Source: Actinorhabdospora filicis
GTDB taxonomy: Bacteria; Actinomycetota; Actinomycetes; Mycobacteriales; Micromonosporaceae
NCBI RefSeq assembly: GCF_030269765.1
Contig: NZ_BSTX01000001.1
Span: forward strand, 1,867,370-1,931,369
Length of the DNA stretch: 64,000 bases
Direction: 5' to 3'
The first letter of the stretch is position 1. Each line of letters begins with the position of its first letter. Under the pieces are notes generated by a model that was not told the DNA's origin, searched no databases, and worked only from the letters and a program-made list of their open reading frames with translations. Below are positions 45,068-55,124 of this stretch, in pieces. The position numbers and the translations under genes were made by a program.

Positions 45068-46246
45068 ATGCATCAGCTCCGCCGGCCGCGCGCCGTCCTG
45101 CTGTCCGCCGCCGCCGTGGCCGCCGTCATCTTCGTCGGCGCCGGCGCGTTCCTGGCCGCGTCCTCGGCGCACCGCGTCAGTCCGGTGTGGACGGCCGGGT
45201 TCGGCGACCGGGGCCTGCCCTTCGCCACCGAGACCACCGCCGACCGGGTCGTGGTCACCACCGACTTCGCCGTGGTCGTCCTCGACCGCGACAACGGCGA
45301 GCGGCTGTGGCGGCGCGACCTCGACGAGGGCGACCGGACCCTGGACTCGCGGGTCCCGCGCCTGTTCGGCGACACCGTCGTGGTGCCCCGCGACGGCTTC
45401 TACGCCTTCGAGGGCGTCGACCTGGACACCGGCGAGACCCGCTACACCGTGAAACTCGACGCCGGCGAGACCTACGTCGCGGTGCCCGCGCCGGTCATCG
45501 TCACGCGCCTCTGCGATCCGGACGGCTGCCGCTTCCGGGGCCGCGACGCCGCCACCGGCGCGGTGGCCTGGGAGGGGCAGATGATCGTGGGCGACGCGCA
45601 GGAACCCGAATGGCCGCGCGAACTGGGCGGCGACACCTTCAGCGCGCTGCGCCGGACCCCCGTCGGCTACGGGATCATCGGCTCCGGCCGCGGCGCGGTG
45701 GCCGTCGACCTGGCCACCGGCGCGACCCTGTCGACCTGGCACGACAGCGACATCACCGCCTTCGACGGACACGTCCTGGGCCGCAACGGCGACACCGTGC
45801 GCGGACTCGACCCGGTCACCGGCGGCGAGCTGTGGCGGGCCGGCGACCGCGGCACCATGTTCAGCTCCAACGGCCGCCTGGTCTTCGGGACGCCCGAGCG
45901 CAACTTCATCACCGGCCCCTACCTCGTCACCGGCGACGACGGGAACGCCCGCGAAGGCGACACGCTCGGGCGGCTGCTGATCGGCGCCGCCGACTCCGGG
46001 GACGTCTTCTTCAATCCCGCCACCGGGACCCTGGAGGGTCCCTCGTGGATGGTCCACATCGGTGGGCGCGCCCCGGACACCGCGCAGCTGATCGGCGACC
46101 GGCTGATGCTGTCCAGTGGCCCGCGCACCTGGCTGATCAACACCGCCAGCGGCGCCTACGCCCGCATCCAGGGCCAGGGCTTCGCGCTCACCGACGACGG
46201 ACTGGCCGCCGTCGGTGGCGACGGGATGTACTTCTACGAGATCTAG
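45068..46246 (+). CDS. membrane-anchored PQQ-like beta-propeller protein
   Basis: A 392-residue protein. An N-terminal membrane anchor (AVLLSAAAVAAVIFVGAGAFLA, residues about 10-31) is followed by PQQ-like blades with repeated DRDNGERLWRRDL, DAATGAVAWEGQM, DLATGATLSTW and DPVTGGELWRAG. No catalytic residues of quinoprotein dehydrogenases are evident, so it is more likely a binding or scaffolding propeller. It is divergent from hutI and converges on hutU with a 7-nt gap. Confidence 0.8.
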   Translation: MHQLRRPRAVLLSAAAVAAVIFVGAGAFLAASSAHRVSPVWTAGFGDRGLPFATETTADRVVVTTDFAVVVLDRDNGERLWRRDLDEGDRTLDSRVPRLFGDTVVVPRDGFYAFEGVDLDTGETRYTVKLDAGETYVAVPAPVIVTRLCDPDGCRFRGRDAATGAVAWEGQMIVGDAQEPEWPRELGGDTFSALRRTPVGYGIIGSGRGAVAVDLATGATLSTWHDSDITAFDGHVLGRNGDTVRGLDPVTGGELWRAGDRGTMFSSNGRLVFGTPERNFITGPYLVTGDDGNAREGDTLGRLLIGAADSGDVFFNPATGTLEGPSWMVHIGGRAPDTAQLIGDRLMLSSGPRTWLINTASGAYARIQGQGFALTDDGLAAVGGDGMYFYEI

Positions 46247-46253
46247 GCCGGGA

Positions 46254-47933
<1,680 letters not shown>

Positions 47934-47988
47934 ACGGCCGAGACTACTAAGGCCCGGGCGCGCGGAGAGGGGGGCGGCTGATCTTGGG

Positions 47989-48501
47989 TCAGTCAGTGAA
48001 GGCGGCCGCGATCGCGATGGTGACGGCGAAGGCGTACACGCCCAGCCCGAAGGCCAGGCCGAGCAGCCCGGGGACGAGGTTCGCCCACCGGCCCGCGCCG
48101 TCGGCGGCCACGGCGATGGACGGGTCGCGCGGGTCGTAGCTGACGGCGAGGGTGGTGCCCGAGGCCAGGGTCCAGCCGGTGGCGTATTCACGGTCCCGGT
48201 CGCGGTCGTCGCGGTAGACGTAGGTGAGCCGCCCGGAGTGCTTGTCGAGGATGCGCGCGGTGACGGTGATCCCGCGCCGGGGCAGCCGCCAGCGGTGCAG
48301 CGCCCCCGGCACCCGCACGGCCGCCCAGGCGAGGGCGAGCGCGCCGATGGCGGCGATGGTGAAGGTGATCGCCGGGTACCACAGGTCGCGTGCGGCGAAG
48401 GCGAGCGCGCTGGGCGCGATGGTCAGGACGAGGGCGACGCCGGTGAACAGCCGCCGCTCTCGGCGGCGGCGGGTCTCGGCCGGGTCGGCGTCGCGGGTCA
48501 T
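47989..48501 (-). CDS. DUF3592 membrane protein
   Basis: A 170-residue protein with two N-terminal helices ([37 protein letters not shown]), an extracytoplasmic DUF3592-like domain ([36 protein letters not shown]) and a C-terminal helix. Function unknown. It may be cotranscribed with the upstream TetR gene, 50 nt away. Confidence 0.75.
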   Translation of the reverse strand: MTRDADPAETRRRRERRLFTGVALVLTIAPSALAFAARDLWYPAITFTIAAIGALALAWAAVRVPGALHRWRLPRRGITVTARILDKHSGRLTYVYRDDRDRDREYATGWTLASGTTLAVSYDPRDPSIAVAADGAGRWANLVPGLLGLAFGLGVYAFAVTIAIAAAFTD

Positions 48502-48551
48502 ACCCCGATCCTAGGGACCGCGAGGGAGTCGGGAGCTCGCCCGAACGGGTC

Positions 48552-49106
48552 TCAGGCGGCCGGGCGCACCCCGCCTTCGAAGGTGCGCACGACGAGGTCG
48601 ACGACTCCGCCGCGCGCGATCTGGCCCTTGGCCCCGGCCTCGCCGCCGGTGTAGGTGACCGCCCAGAGGATCTGCTGGACCCAGTCGACGCTCATCGCGG
48701 GGTCGACCGCGCCTTCGTCCCGGGCGCGTTCGATGAGGGCGCGCACGGCCGCGTCGGCCTCGGCGGGGCCGGGCCCGGCGTCCACCTCGGGCACGCCGGC
48801 GGGTTCACCCCATACGAACAGGGACCGCTCGTAGGTCTCGACCATGGCCGCGATCAGCCGCCGCAGGGCCTCGCGGGCGGGTCCCTCGTGGGGGCGGGCG
48901 GCGAGGACGTTCTCGGCGATGGCGCGCAGGGAGTCGGCGACGGTGGCGCGGACGAGGTCCTCGCGGTCGGGGAAGTAGCGGTGGAGGGTCGTGCGCCCGA
49001 CCCCGGCGGCCTCGGCGATCTCGGCGAGCGTGGCGGCCCGGTTGCGGCCCAGCGCCGAGGCGGCCGCGGCGAGGATCGCCGCGCGGGTGCGGTTGCGGAC
49101 GGTCAT
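48552..49106 (-). CDS. TetR-family regulator
   Basis: A 184-residue protein with the TetR helix-turn-helix ATLAEIAEAAGVGRTTLHRYFPDREDLV at residues about 25-52 and a helical ligand domain. It is divergent from an ABC exporter operon 67 bp away. A perfect palindrome in between (49122-49139) is its likely operator, so it probably represses the exporter until a drug or substrate binds. Confidence 0.9.
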   Translation of the reverse strand: MTVRNRTRAAILAAAASALGRNRAATLAEIAEAAGVGRTTLHRYFPDREDLVRATVADSLRAIAENVLAARPHEGPAREALRRLIAAMVETYERSLFVWGEPAGVPEVDAGPGPAEADAAVRALIERARDEGAVDPAMSVDWVQQILWAVTYTGGEAGAKGQIARGGVVDLVVRTFEGGVRPAA

Positions 49107-49121
49107 GCCCAGATTATCTAC

Positions 49122-49139
49122 TGGAACACTCGCGTTCCA
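49122..49139. promoter_or_regulatory. TetR operator palindrome
   Basis: TGGAAC (49122-49127) and GTTCCA (49134-49139) form a perfect 6-bp inverted repeat with a 6-bp spacer in the TetR/ABC divergent promoter region. Confidence 0.6.
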
Positions 49140-49173
49140 TAGTGGTACTTTCGAAATCCAGATTGGAGGACCA

Positions 49174-50067
49174 ATGCTCATAGCCGAGGACCTGCGGAAG
49201 TCCTTCCGCGCCACCCCCGCCCTCACCGGCTTCTCCCTGACCGTGGCAGCCGGGCGCGTCTGCGCGCTGCTCGGCCCCAACGGCGCGGGCAAGACCACCG
49301 CCGTCCGCGTCCTGGCCACCCTCACCCGCCCCGACGCCGGGAGCGGCAGCGTGGCCGGAGTACCGCTGTCCGACGTCAAGGCCGTCCGCGAGCGCATCGC
49401 CATCGTCGGGCAGGAGGCGACCGTCGACGAGATCCTGACCGGGCGCGAGAACCTGGTCATGTGGTCGAAGCTGCACCACCTGCCCGACCCGCGCGCCCGC
49501 GCCACCGAGCTGCTGGCGGCCTTCGGGCTCACCGGCGCCGCCGACCGGCGCGTCAAGACCTACTCCGGCGGCATGCGGCGGCGCCTGGACCTGGCCGCCG
49601 CGCTCGTCACCCGCCCGGCCGTGCTGTTCCTCGACGAACCCACCACCGGCCTCGACCCGCGCGCCCGCGCCGAGACCTGGCGCGCGGTCCGCGAGGTCGC
49701 CGCCGCCGGGACCACCGTCCTGCTCACCACCCAGTACCTGGAGGAGGCCGACCGGCTCGCCGACCGCGTCGCCGTCCTCGACCACGGGCGCGTGGTCGCC
49801 GAGGACACCCCCGCCGCGCTCAAGGCACGGCTCGGCGGCGACCGCGTCGAACTGGTCGTGGGCGAGGAGGACTTCGCCGGGGCCGCCGCGCTCATCGGCG
49901 GCGAGGGCGATCCGGAGACCGGGCGGCTGACCGTGCCGGGCGGGGTGGCCGAGCTGGTGGCCGTCCTGCGCCGCCTGGACGACGCGGGCGTCACCCCGCG
50001 GGACGTGGCGCTGCGGCGTCCCACGCTCGACGAGGTGTTCCTGAGCCTGACGGGAGGCCCGCGATGA
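49174..50067 (+). CDS. DrrA-like ABC transporter ATP-binding protein
   Basis: A 297-residue ATPase with Walker A LLGPNGAGKTTAVRVL, signature TYSGGMRRRLDLA, Walker B VLFLDEPTTGLDP and an H-loop-like LLTTQYLEEADRLAD segment. It belongs to the DrrA/NodI drug-export group, with the long C-terminal domain after the switch region. TTGGAGGA precedes the ATG. The membrane partner follows by ATGA overlap. Confidence 0.93.
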   Translation: MLIAEDLRKSFRATPALTGFSLTVAAGRVCALLGPNGAGKTTAVRVLATLTRPDAGSGSVAGVPLSDVKAVRERIAIVGQEATVDEILTGRENLVMWSKLHHLPDPRARATELLAAFGLTGAADRRVKTYSGGMRRRLDLAAALVTRPAVLFLDEPTTGLDPRARAETWRAVREVAAAGTTVLLTTQYLEEADRLADRVAVLDHGRVVAEDTPAALKARLGGDRVELVVGEEDFAGAAALIGGEGDPETGRLTVPGGVAELVAVLRRLDDAGVTPRDVALRRPTLDEVFLSLTGGPR

Positions 50068-50810
50068 TCCGCGACGCGCTGGTGCTCACCCACCGGGGCC
50101 TGATCCACTGGCGGCGCAACCCGATGGTGCTGGTCTCGGGGCTGACCTACCCGATCGTGATGGTCGGGCTGTTCGGGCTGATCCTGGGCAGTGCGATGGT
50201 GGTGCCGGGTGGTGGCGAGTACGCCGAGTTCTTGATGCCGGGGATGTTCGCGCAGGCCATGGCCAACGGGCTGCTCACCACCTCGGTCATCGTCGCCACC
50301 GACGCCCGCCGCGGCGTCACCGACCGCGTCCGCACCTCACCCGTCTCACCGGCCTCGGTCGTCCTCGGCCGCTCGGTCACCGACCTGGTCAACTCCGTCT
50401 TCGAGCTGATCGTCCTGGTCGCCTGCGGCCTCGCCATCGGCTGGACGGCCCACGGGAGCCTCCCGGCCGCCCTCACCGCGATCGGGCTGCTCCTGCTACT
50501 GCGCTGGGCCATGGTCTGGCTCGGCATCTACCTCGGCCTGTCCCTCACCCCCGAGGCCGCCGGAATGGGCTGGATGGTCCTGCTGCCGCTGACCATGCTC
50601 GCCAACACCTTCGTCGCCCCCGAACAACTCCCGGCCTGGCTGGGCGTCCTGGCCGAATGGAACCCACTGTCGGCCACCGTCTCGGCCTGCCGCGAACTCT
50701 TCGGCAACCCCGGCGCAGACGGCAAAGTACTCCCGGCGGTGCTGTGGCCCCTGCTCATCATCGGCGTCTTCGCACCCTTGAGCGTCCGCAGGTTCACCCG
50801 ACTCTCCTAA
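50064..50810 (+). CDS. ABC-2 type transporter permease
   Basis: A 248-residue membrane protein with six hydrophobic helices (for example GLTYPIVMVGLFGLILGSAMV, VFELIVLVACGLAIGW, IGLLLLLRWAMVWLGIYLGL, GMGWMVLLPLTMLAN) and the DrrB-like PEQLPAWLGVLAEWNPLSA segment. It pairs with the preceding ATPase to export an unknown hydrophobic compound. It is the second gene of the TetR-controlled operon. Confidence 0.9.
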   Translation: MIRDALVLTHRGLIHWRRNPMVLVSGLTYPIVMVGLFGLILGSAMVVPGGGEYAEFLMPGMFAQAMANGLLTTSVIVATDARRGVTDRVRTSPVSPASVVLGRSVTDLVNSVFELIVLVACGLAIGWTAHGSLPAALTAIGLLLLLRWAMVWLGIYLGLSLTPEAAGMGWMVLLPLTMLANTFVAPEQLPAWLGVLAEWNPLSATVSACRELFGNPGADGKVLPAVLWPLLIIGVFAPLSVRRFTRLS

Positions 50811-50819
50811 AGTGACCTC

Positions 50820-53207
50820 ATGACGACGCCAGAGGGCCGCCTCGAAGCCGATCCGCCCCCGCCGCCCCCCACGGCCGTCGGCACGCTCGAACCACCCCCG
50901 CCCCCGCCACCGGCGGCCCGGCCGGAGTCGACGTGGGGCCCGTTCGCCGCGATCTACACCGTCCTGGCCGGGCTGTGGGCGGTGGCGTGGACCTTCCTGT
51001 TCCAGGGCGGCGGATGGGTCGTCTGGCAGATCGGGCTCCTCTACAACCAGGACAGCGGGCGCGCCTTCTGGCCCGGCGTCACCATCGCCGGGGCCGTCAC
51101 GGTCGCCCTGGCCATGCTGCCGATGCTGTTCATGCGCCGCTGGCCGGCCGCGTGGGCCGCCGGTGGCGCGTGGCTGGGGGCGTCCGTGGCGATGCTGCTG
51201 CTGGCCGCGCCCAAGCTCGTCCCCGGCGTGGTCAACGAGCTGGCGCTGGCCGCGCAGGGCGCGCTGGCGCTGCTCATCGCGGTGGTGGCGTGGCTGATCC
51301 GGCGCCCGCGGCGCAGCGAGCCGCAGCCGTCCGGCCGGTACTGGTGGGCGGCGGTCGTCGGCCTGGCCGCGTTCGTGCCGTGGACGTGGGCGGGCGCGCT
51401 GGGCTCGTGGTGGGAGACCGGCGCGGCGGTGCTGGCCGCCGCGGGCTGCGCAGCCCTGGCCGCGACCGTCCTCGGCGAGCGCTTCTGGGCGCCCTTCGTC
51501 GACGGACCGGCGTGGCGGCGGGTCCTGGGCGGCGGCGCCACCGCGGGCGTCGCGCTGTTCATGATCGGCACCGGCTTCGGGGCGACGGGAGTGCAGCTGC
51601 TGGTCATGACCGTCGCCGCGGCCCTCGGCTTCGCGATCGCGGCCCTGCAGACCGGCGCGCGCGCCGGGCGCGTGGTGGCCCTCGCGGTCGGACCGGCGGT
51701 GCTGGGTCCCCTGGCGTTCGTGGACTCCGACGAGTTCGTGCCGCTGGTCACCGGTCCCGAGTTCGGGACCTGGGCGGGCTGGGCGGCGCTGATCGCGGTC
51801 GGCGCGGCCTGGCTGGCCGGGCTGGTCTACGCGCTGCTGTCCTCGCGGATCATCCGGCTGCCCGCCGTGGGCGCCGGGGTCACGGTCGTCGCGCTGGCCG
51901 CCGCGTGCGCCGTCTACTACACCGCCGGTTCGCCGGGGACCTTCGGCGAGCGCCTGTTCGTGGTGATGGGCGGGCAGGCCGACCTGTCGGGCCTGGAGTT
52001 CCTGCCCCGCGAGCGGCGGCTGACCGAGACCTACCAGCGCCTCACGGCATACGCCGAGGCCACCCAGAAGGAGCTGCGGGCCGAACTCGACTCGCGCGGG
52101 CTGTCCTACACGCCGTTCTACCTGGTCAACGCGATCGCGGTGGACACCGGACCGGAGTCGCGGCCCTGGCTGGAGGAGCGCGGCGACGTCGCGCGGGTGC
52201 TCATCGCGCCGCGCACGCGCCCGGTGCCCGCGCCCGCCTCCCCCATCCACGGCGACACCGCCGTCAACGGCGTCCAGCCGAACATCACCCAGATCGGCGC
52301 GCCCGAGGCGTGGGCGAAGGGCTTCGACGGCACCGGCATCACCATCGGCATCGCCGACTCCGGCGTCGACGGGACGCACCCGGCGCTGGCCTCGGGGTAC
52401 CGGGGCGGCGCGGACTCCTGGTTCGACCCGGTCAACGGCACGAGCGCGCCCAACGACCCCAACGGGCACGGCACGCACGCGCTGGGGCTGGCGCTGGGAC
52501 GCGACGGGATCGGCGTGGCACCCGGGGCGTCCTGGATGGGCTGCGCGAACCTGCCGCGCAACATGGGCAACCCCATCGACTACACCGCGTGCCTCCAGTT
52601 CATGCTCGCGCCCTTCCCGCAGGGCGGCGACCCGTTCACCGCCGGGGACCCCTCCCGCGCGCCGGACATCATCACCAACTCGTGGGGATGCCCGGGCATG
52701 GAGGGCTGCTCCGGCGACGTGCTGCGCCCGGCCGTCCAGGCGCTGACCGGGGCGGGGATCTTCTTCGCGGTGGCCGCCGGGAACACCGGCCCCGACTGCG
52801 GTTCGGTCGCCGACGAGCCCGCCGACCTCCCCGAGTCCTTCTCGGTCGGGGCGGTCAACAAGAGCGGCGAGGTCACCGAGTTCTCCAGCCGCGGCCCGTC
52901 CTCGGTCGGCAAACCCGACGTGGTCGCCCCCGGCGAGGAGGTCGTCTCCTCCGTGCCCGGCGGCGGCTACACCGCGCTGTCCGGGACCTCGATGGCCACC
53001 CCGCACGTGGCGGGCGTGGTGGCGCTGCTGTGGCAGGCGCGTCCCGAACTCGCCGGCGACATCGCGGGCACCGTGGCGGCCCTGAAGTCGACGGCGGTGC
53101 CCGCGAACGGCGCCCGGACCCTGTCCGGCGAGCAGTCGCTGTCCGCGTGCGGCGGGAACGTGGCCGGGGCGGGCGTGGTGTCGGTGCCCGGGGCCCTCGG
53201 TCTCTGA
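50820..53207 (+). CDS. multi-pass membrane protein with C-terminal subtilisin (S8) domain
   Basis: A 795-residue protein. A Pro-rich N-terminus (residues 10-32) is followed by roughly ten hydrophobic helices (residues about 42-380). Residues about 390-470 may be a propeptide-like spacer. The S8 subtilase domain (480-780) has the full triad: D513 (IADSGVD), H550 (GHGTHA) and S724 (GTSMATPHVAG), with oxyanion N655. The protease would face outside. There is no signal peptide; the helix bundle replaces it. The gene starts 9 nt after the ABC permease, so coexpression is possible. Confidence 0.85.
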   Translation: MTTPEGRLEADPPPPPPTAVGTLEPPPPPPPAARPESTWGPFAAIYTVLAGLWAVAWTFLFQGGGWVVWQIGLLYNQDSGRAFWPGVTIAGAVTVALAMLPMLFMRRWPAAWAAGGAWLGASVAMLLLAAPKLVPGVVNELALAAQGALALLIAVVAWLIRRPRRSEPQPSGRYWWAAVVGLAAFVPWTWAGALGSWWETGAAVLAAAGCAALAATVLGERFWAPFVDGPAWRRVLGGGATAGVALFMIGTGFGATGVQLLVMTVAAALGFAIAALQTGARAGRVVALAVGPAVLGPLAFVDSDEFVPLVTGPEFGTWAGWAALIAVGAAWLAGLVYALLSSRIIRLPAVGAGVTVVALAAACAVYYTAGSPGTFGERLFVVMGGQADLSGLEFLPRERRLTETYQRLTAYAEATQKELRAELDSRGLSYTPFYLVNAIAVDTGPESRPWLEERGDVARVLIAPRTRPVPAPASPIHGDTAVNGVQPNITQIGAPEAWAKGFDGTGITIGIADSGVDGTHPALASGYRGGADSWFDPVNGTSAPNDPNGHGTHALGLALGRDGIGVAPGASWMGCANLPRNMGNPIDYTACLQFMLAPFPQGGDPFTAGDPSRAPDIITNSWGCPGMEGCSGDVLRPAVQALTGAGIFFAVAAGNTGPDCGSVADEPADLPESFSVGAVNKSGEVTEFSSRGPSSVGKPDVVAPGEEVVSSVPGGGYTALSGTSMATPHVAGVVALLWQARPELAGDIAGTVAALKSTAVPANGARTLSGEQSLSACGGNVAGAGVVSVPGALGL

Positions 53208-53208
53208 C

Positions 53209-53520
53209 TCAGCCTCGGGTGAAGACGAGGATGCGCGCGCCGGTCTCCGTCCCGGGCCGGTGCCGCGAATTCGGCCAGTAGTGCAGGAACGACCCCGCCG
53301 GGTAGGTGACGCCGTTGTCGAGGAGCACCCCGTCGGCGACGTAGATCAGCTCGTCGTGCGGGTGCTCGTCCACCTCGGGCCACACCGCGCCCGGGGCGAA
53401 GTCGAAGGCGCGGGCGGTGACCTGCTCCCCCGGCAGGCCGAGGCGGGTGATGCCGGGGGCGACATCGGTGGGGACGATCTCGTCGAGCCGGACGGCGGTG
53501 ACGCGCTTCTCTGGTGTCAT
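53209..53520 (-). CDS. cupin-domain protein (anti-sigma ChrR-like cupin)
   Basis: A 103-residue single-domain cupin. FDFAPGAVWPEVDEHPHDELIYVADGVLL carries the metal-binding G(X)nHXH..E pattern of cupin motif 1, and GVTYPAGSFLHYWPNSRH is motif 2 with a histidine. It is divergent from the GlxA-type regulator 70 bp away, which may control it. Confidence 0.8.
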   Translation of the reverse strand: MTPEKRVTAVRLDEIVPTDVAPGITRLGLPGEQVTARAFDFAPGAVWPEVDEHPHDELIYVADGVLLDNGVTYPAGSFLHYWPNSRHRPGTETGARILVFTRG

Positions 53521-53590
53521 GCGGCCATCCTGCGGCGGATCCGGCGCGGACGTCAGTGGCAGGGATGTCATCCTCGGGTACTTTTCTGCC

Positions 53591-54514
53591 ATGTCCCCGC
53601 ACCGGATCGTGGCACTCCTGCATCCCCCGCAGCAGCCCTTCGAGCTGGCGATCGTCTCGCAGATCTTCGCCGCGCCGCACTACTCCTTCGAGGCCTGCTC
53701 GCTGTCCCCCGGCCCCCTGCGCACCACCGCCGGTTACGACATCGACGTGCCCGCCGGACTGGCCGCCTTCGAGCGCGCCGACACCATCGTCCTGCCCGGC
53801 TGGTCCGGCGGCCCCGCGCCCGCGCCACTACTGGACGCGCTGCGGGCGGCCCACACGCGCGGCGCCCGCGTGGTGTCCATCTGCACCGCCGCGTTCGTCC
53901 TCGCCGAAGCCGGACTCCTCGACGGCCGCGCCGCCACCACCCACTGGCGGCGCGCGGCCGAACTCGCCGAACGCTTCCCCCTGGTGTCGGTCGACCCCGA
54001 TGTCCTCTACGTCGACGACGGCGACGTGGCCACCAGCGCGGGCACCGCCGCCGGGATCGACCTGTGCTTCCACCTCCTGCGCCGCGACCACGGCGCCGCC
54101 CACGCCTCCGAGATCGCCCGCGACATGGTCATGCCACCCCACCGCGAGGGCGGCCAGTCCCAGTACGCCCGCCCCCTCGCCGAGCGCCGGGAGCTGTCGC
54201 TGTCACCCGTCCTGGACTGGGCCGTCGCCCGCCTCGACGCCCCCCTGACAGTGACGTCGCTAGCCGAACACGCGCGCATGTCACCCCGCACCTTCGCCCG
54301 CCGCTTCACCGCCGAAGTCGGCGCCTCCCCCGGCCAGTGGCTCCTCGACCGCCGCGTCGACGCCGCCCGCGAACTCCTGGAGACCGGCGACCTGCCCGTG
54401 GAGGCCATCGCGACCCGGGTCGGGCTGTCATCGGCGGTGAACCTGCGCAGGCACTTCCGGGCGCGGCTGGGGACGACACCGGCGGGGTACCGCAGGGCGT
54501 TCAGACGCGGGTGA
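53591..54514 (+). CDS. GlxA-family AraC-type regulator with DJ-1/PfpI domain
   Basis: A 307-residue protein. Residues 5-175 form a DJ-1/PfpI domain, with IVALLHPPQQPFELAIVSQIF and SICTAAFVLAEAGLLDGR (the nucleophile-elbow ICTAAF retains the cysteine). Residues about 205-305 form an AraC helix-turn-helix pair (LTVTSLAEHARMSPRTFARRFTAEVG, PVEAIATRVGLSSAVNLRRHFRARLG). It is divergent from the cupin gene, its likely target. The 3' end overlaps the converging gene by 14 nt. Confidence 0.9.
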   Translation: MSPHRIVALLHPPQQPFELAIVSQIFAAPHYSFEACSLSPGPLRTTAGYDIDVPAGLAAFERADTIVLPGWSGGPAPAPLLDALRAAHTRGARVVSICTAAFVLAEAGLLDGRAATTHWRRAAELAERFPLVSVDPDVLYVDDGDVATSAGTAAGIDLCFHLLRRDHGAAHASEIARDMVMPPHREGGQSQYARPLAERRELSLSPVLDWAVARLDAPLTVTSLAEHARMSPRTFARRFTAEVGASPGQWLLDRRVDAARELLETGDLPVEAIATRVGLSSAVNLRRHFRARLGTTPAGYRRAFRRG

Positions 54515-55124
54515 GGAGATCGCGCCCGACCCGGTCGGCGAGCTCGGTGGCGAGGGCCTGGGGGGTGGTGGCGGCGGCTTCGGCGGCGGCGGGGAGCTTC
54601 TTCCGATCGAGTTCGATCATCAACCGAACCGTCTTCTGCCGGATCATTCCCGACCACCGCACCACGCTCGGCGTCTTGAAGCAGGACACCGGCCCGTACG
54701 GTTCCGACGGCGCACCGGGTGAGCAGTACGCCATCTGACCCAGCCGCATCCGGTTCACGTCATCCAGAGCGGTGTCGGTCGCATAACTGTTGATCGTGAC
54801 ATCGAGTGAGGCGAGGTAACCGCCCCCGTCATCGAGCCCCATGGCGAAGCACGACCGCTCGAAGTCGGCGACGGACCTGTCGACACCCCGCGTCTGGAGC
54901 TCGCCGAGCAGGGGCTCCTTCACCGACGCCCGCCACGCCTCACAGGTCAGCGCGATGGGCTCGGGGACGGCCACCGACGGAGCCGGTTCCGGCTCGGCCG
55001 GCACGAGTCCGAACAGCCGGGTGTCGACGAGCACCAACACGATGAAACCCACGACGGCGAAGGCGATGATCGTGGTCCCGATAGGTGAGCGGGCCCAGAA
55101 GCCGGGCTTCTTCTCGTCCGTCAC
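54501..55124 (-). CDS. single-pass membrane protein, third gene of the T7SS-like cassette
   Basis: A 207-residue protein with a GTG start overlapping the previous stop (GTGA). It opens TDEKKPGFWARSPIGTTIIAFAVVGFIVLVLVD, a cytosolic stub and one membrane helix (residues about 16-36). The rest is extracytoplasmic with four cysteines (in LTCEAWRAS, FERSCFAMGL, AYCSPG, SCFKTPS), probably two disulfides. No family recognised. Its coupling to the two genes upstream suggests a shared secretion-related role. Confidence 0.65.
   Translation of the reverse strand: MTDEKKPGFWARSPIGTTIIAFAVVGFIVLVLVDTRLFGLVPAEPEPAPSVAVPEPIALTCEAWRASVKEPLLGELQTRGVDRSVADFERSCFAMGLDDGGGYLASLDVTINSYATDTALDDVNRMRLGQMAYCSPGAPSEPYGPVSCFKTPSVVRWSGMIRQKTVRLMIELDRKKLPAAAEAAATTPQALATELADRVGRDLLTRV

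Noticed and set aside
50496-53006. 836-codon minus-strand open frame opposite the subtilase
   Set aside because: The product is Arg/Gly/Gln-rich with no domain, and the plus strand carries an intact subtilase triad and normal codon use.
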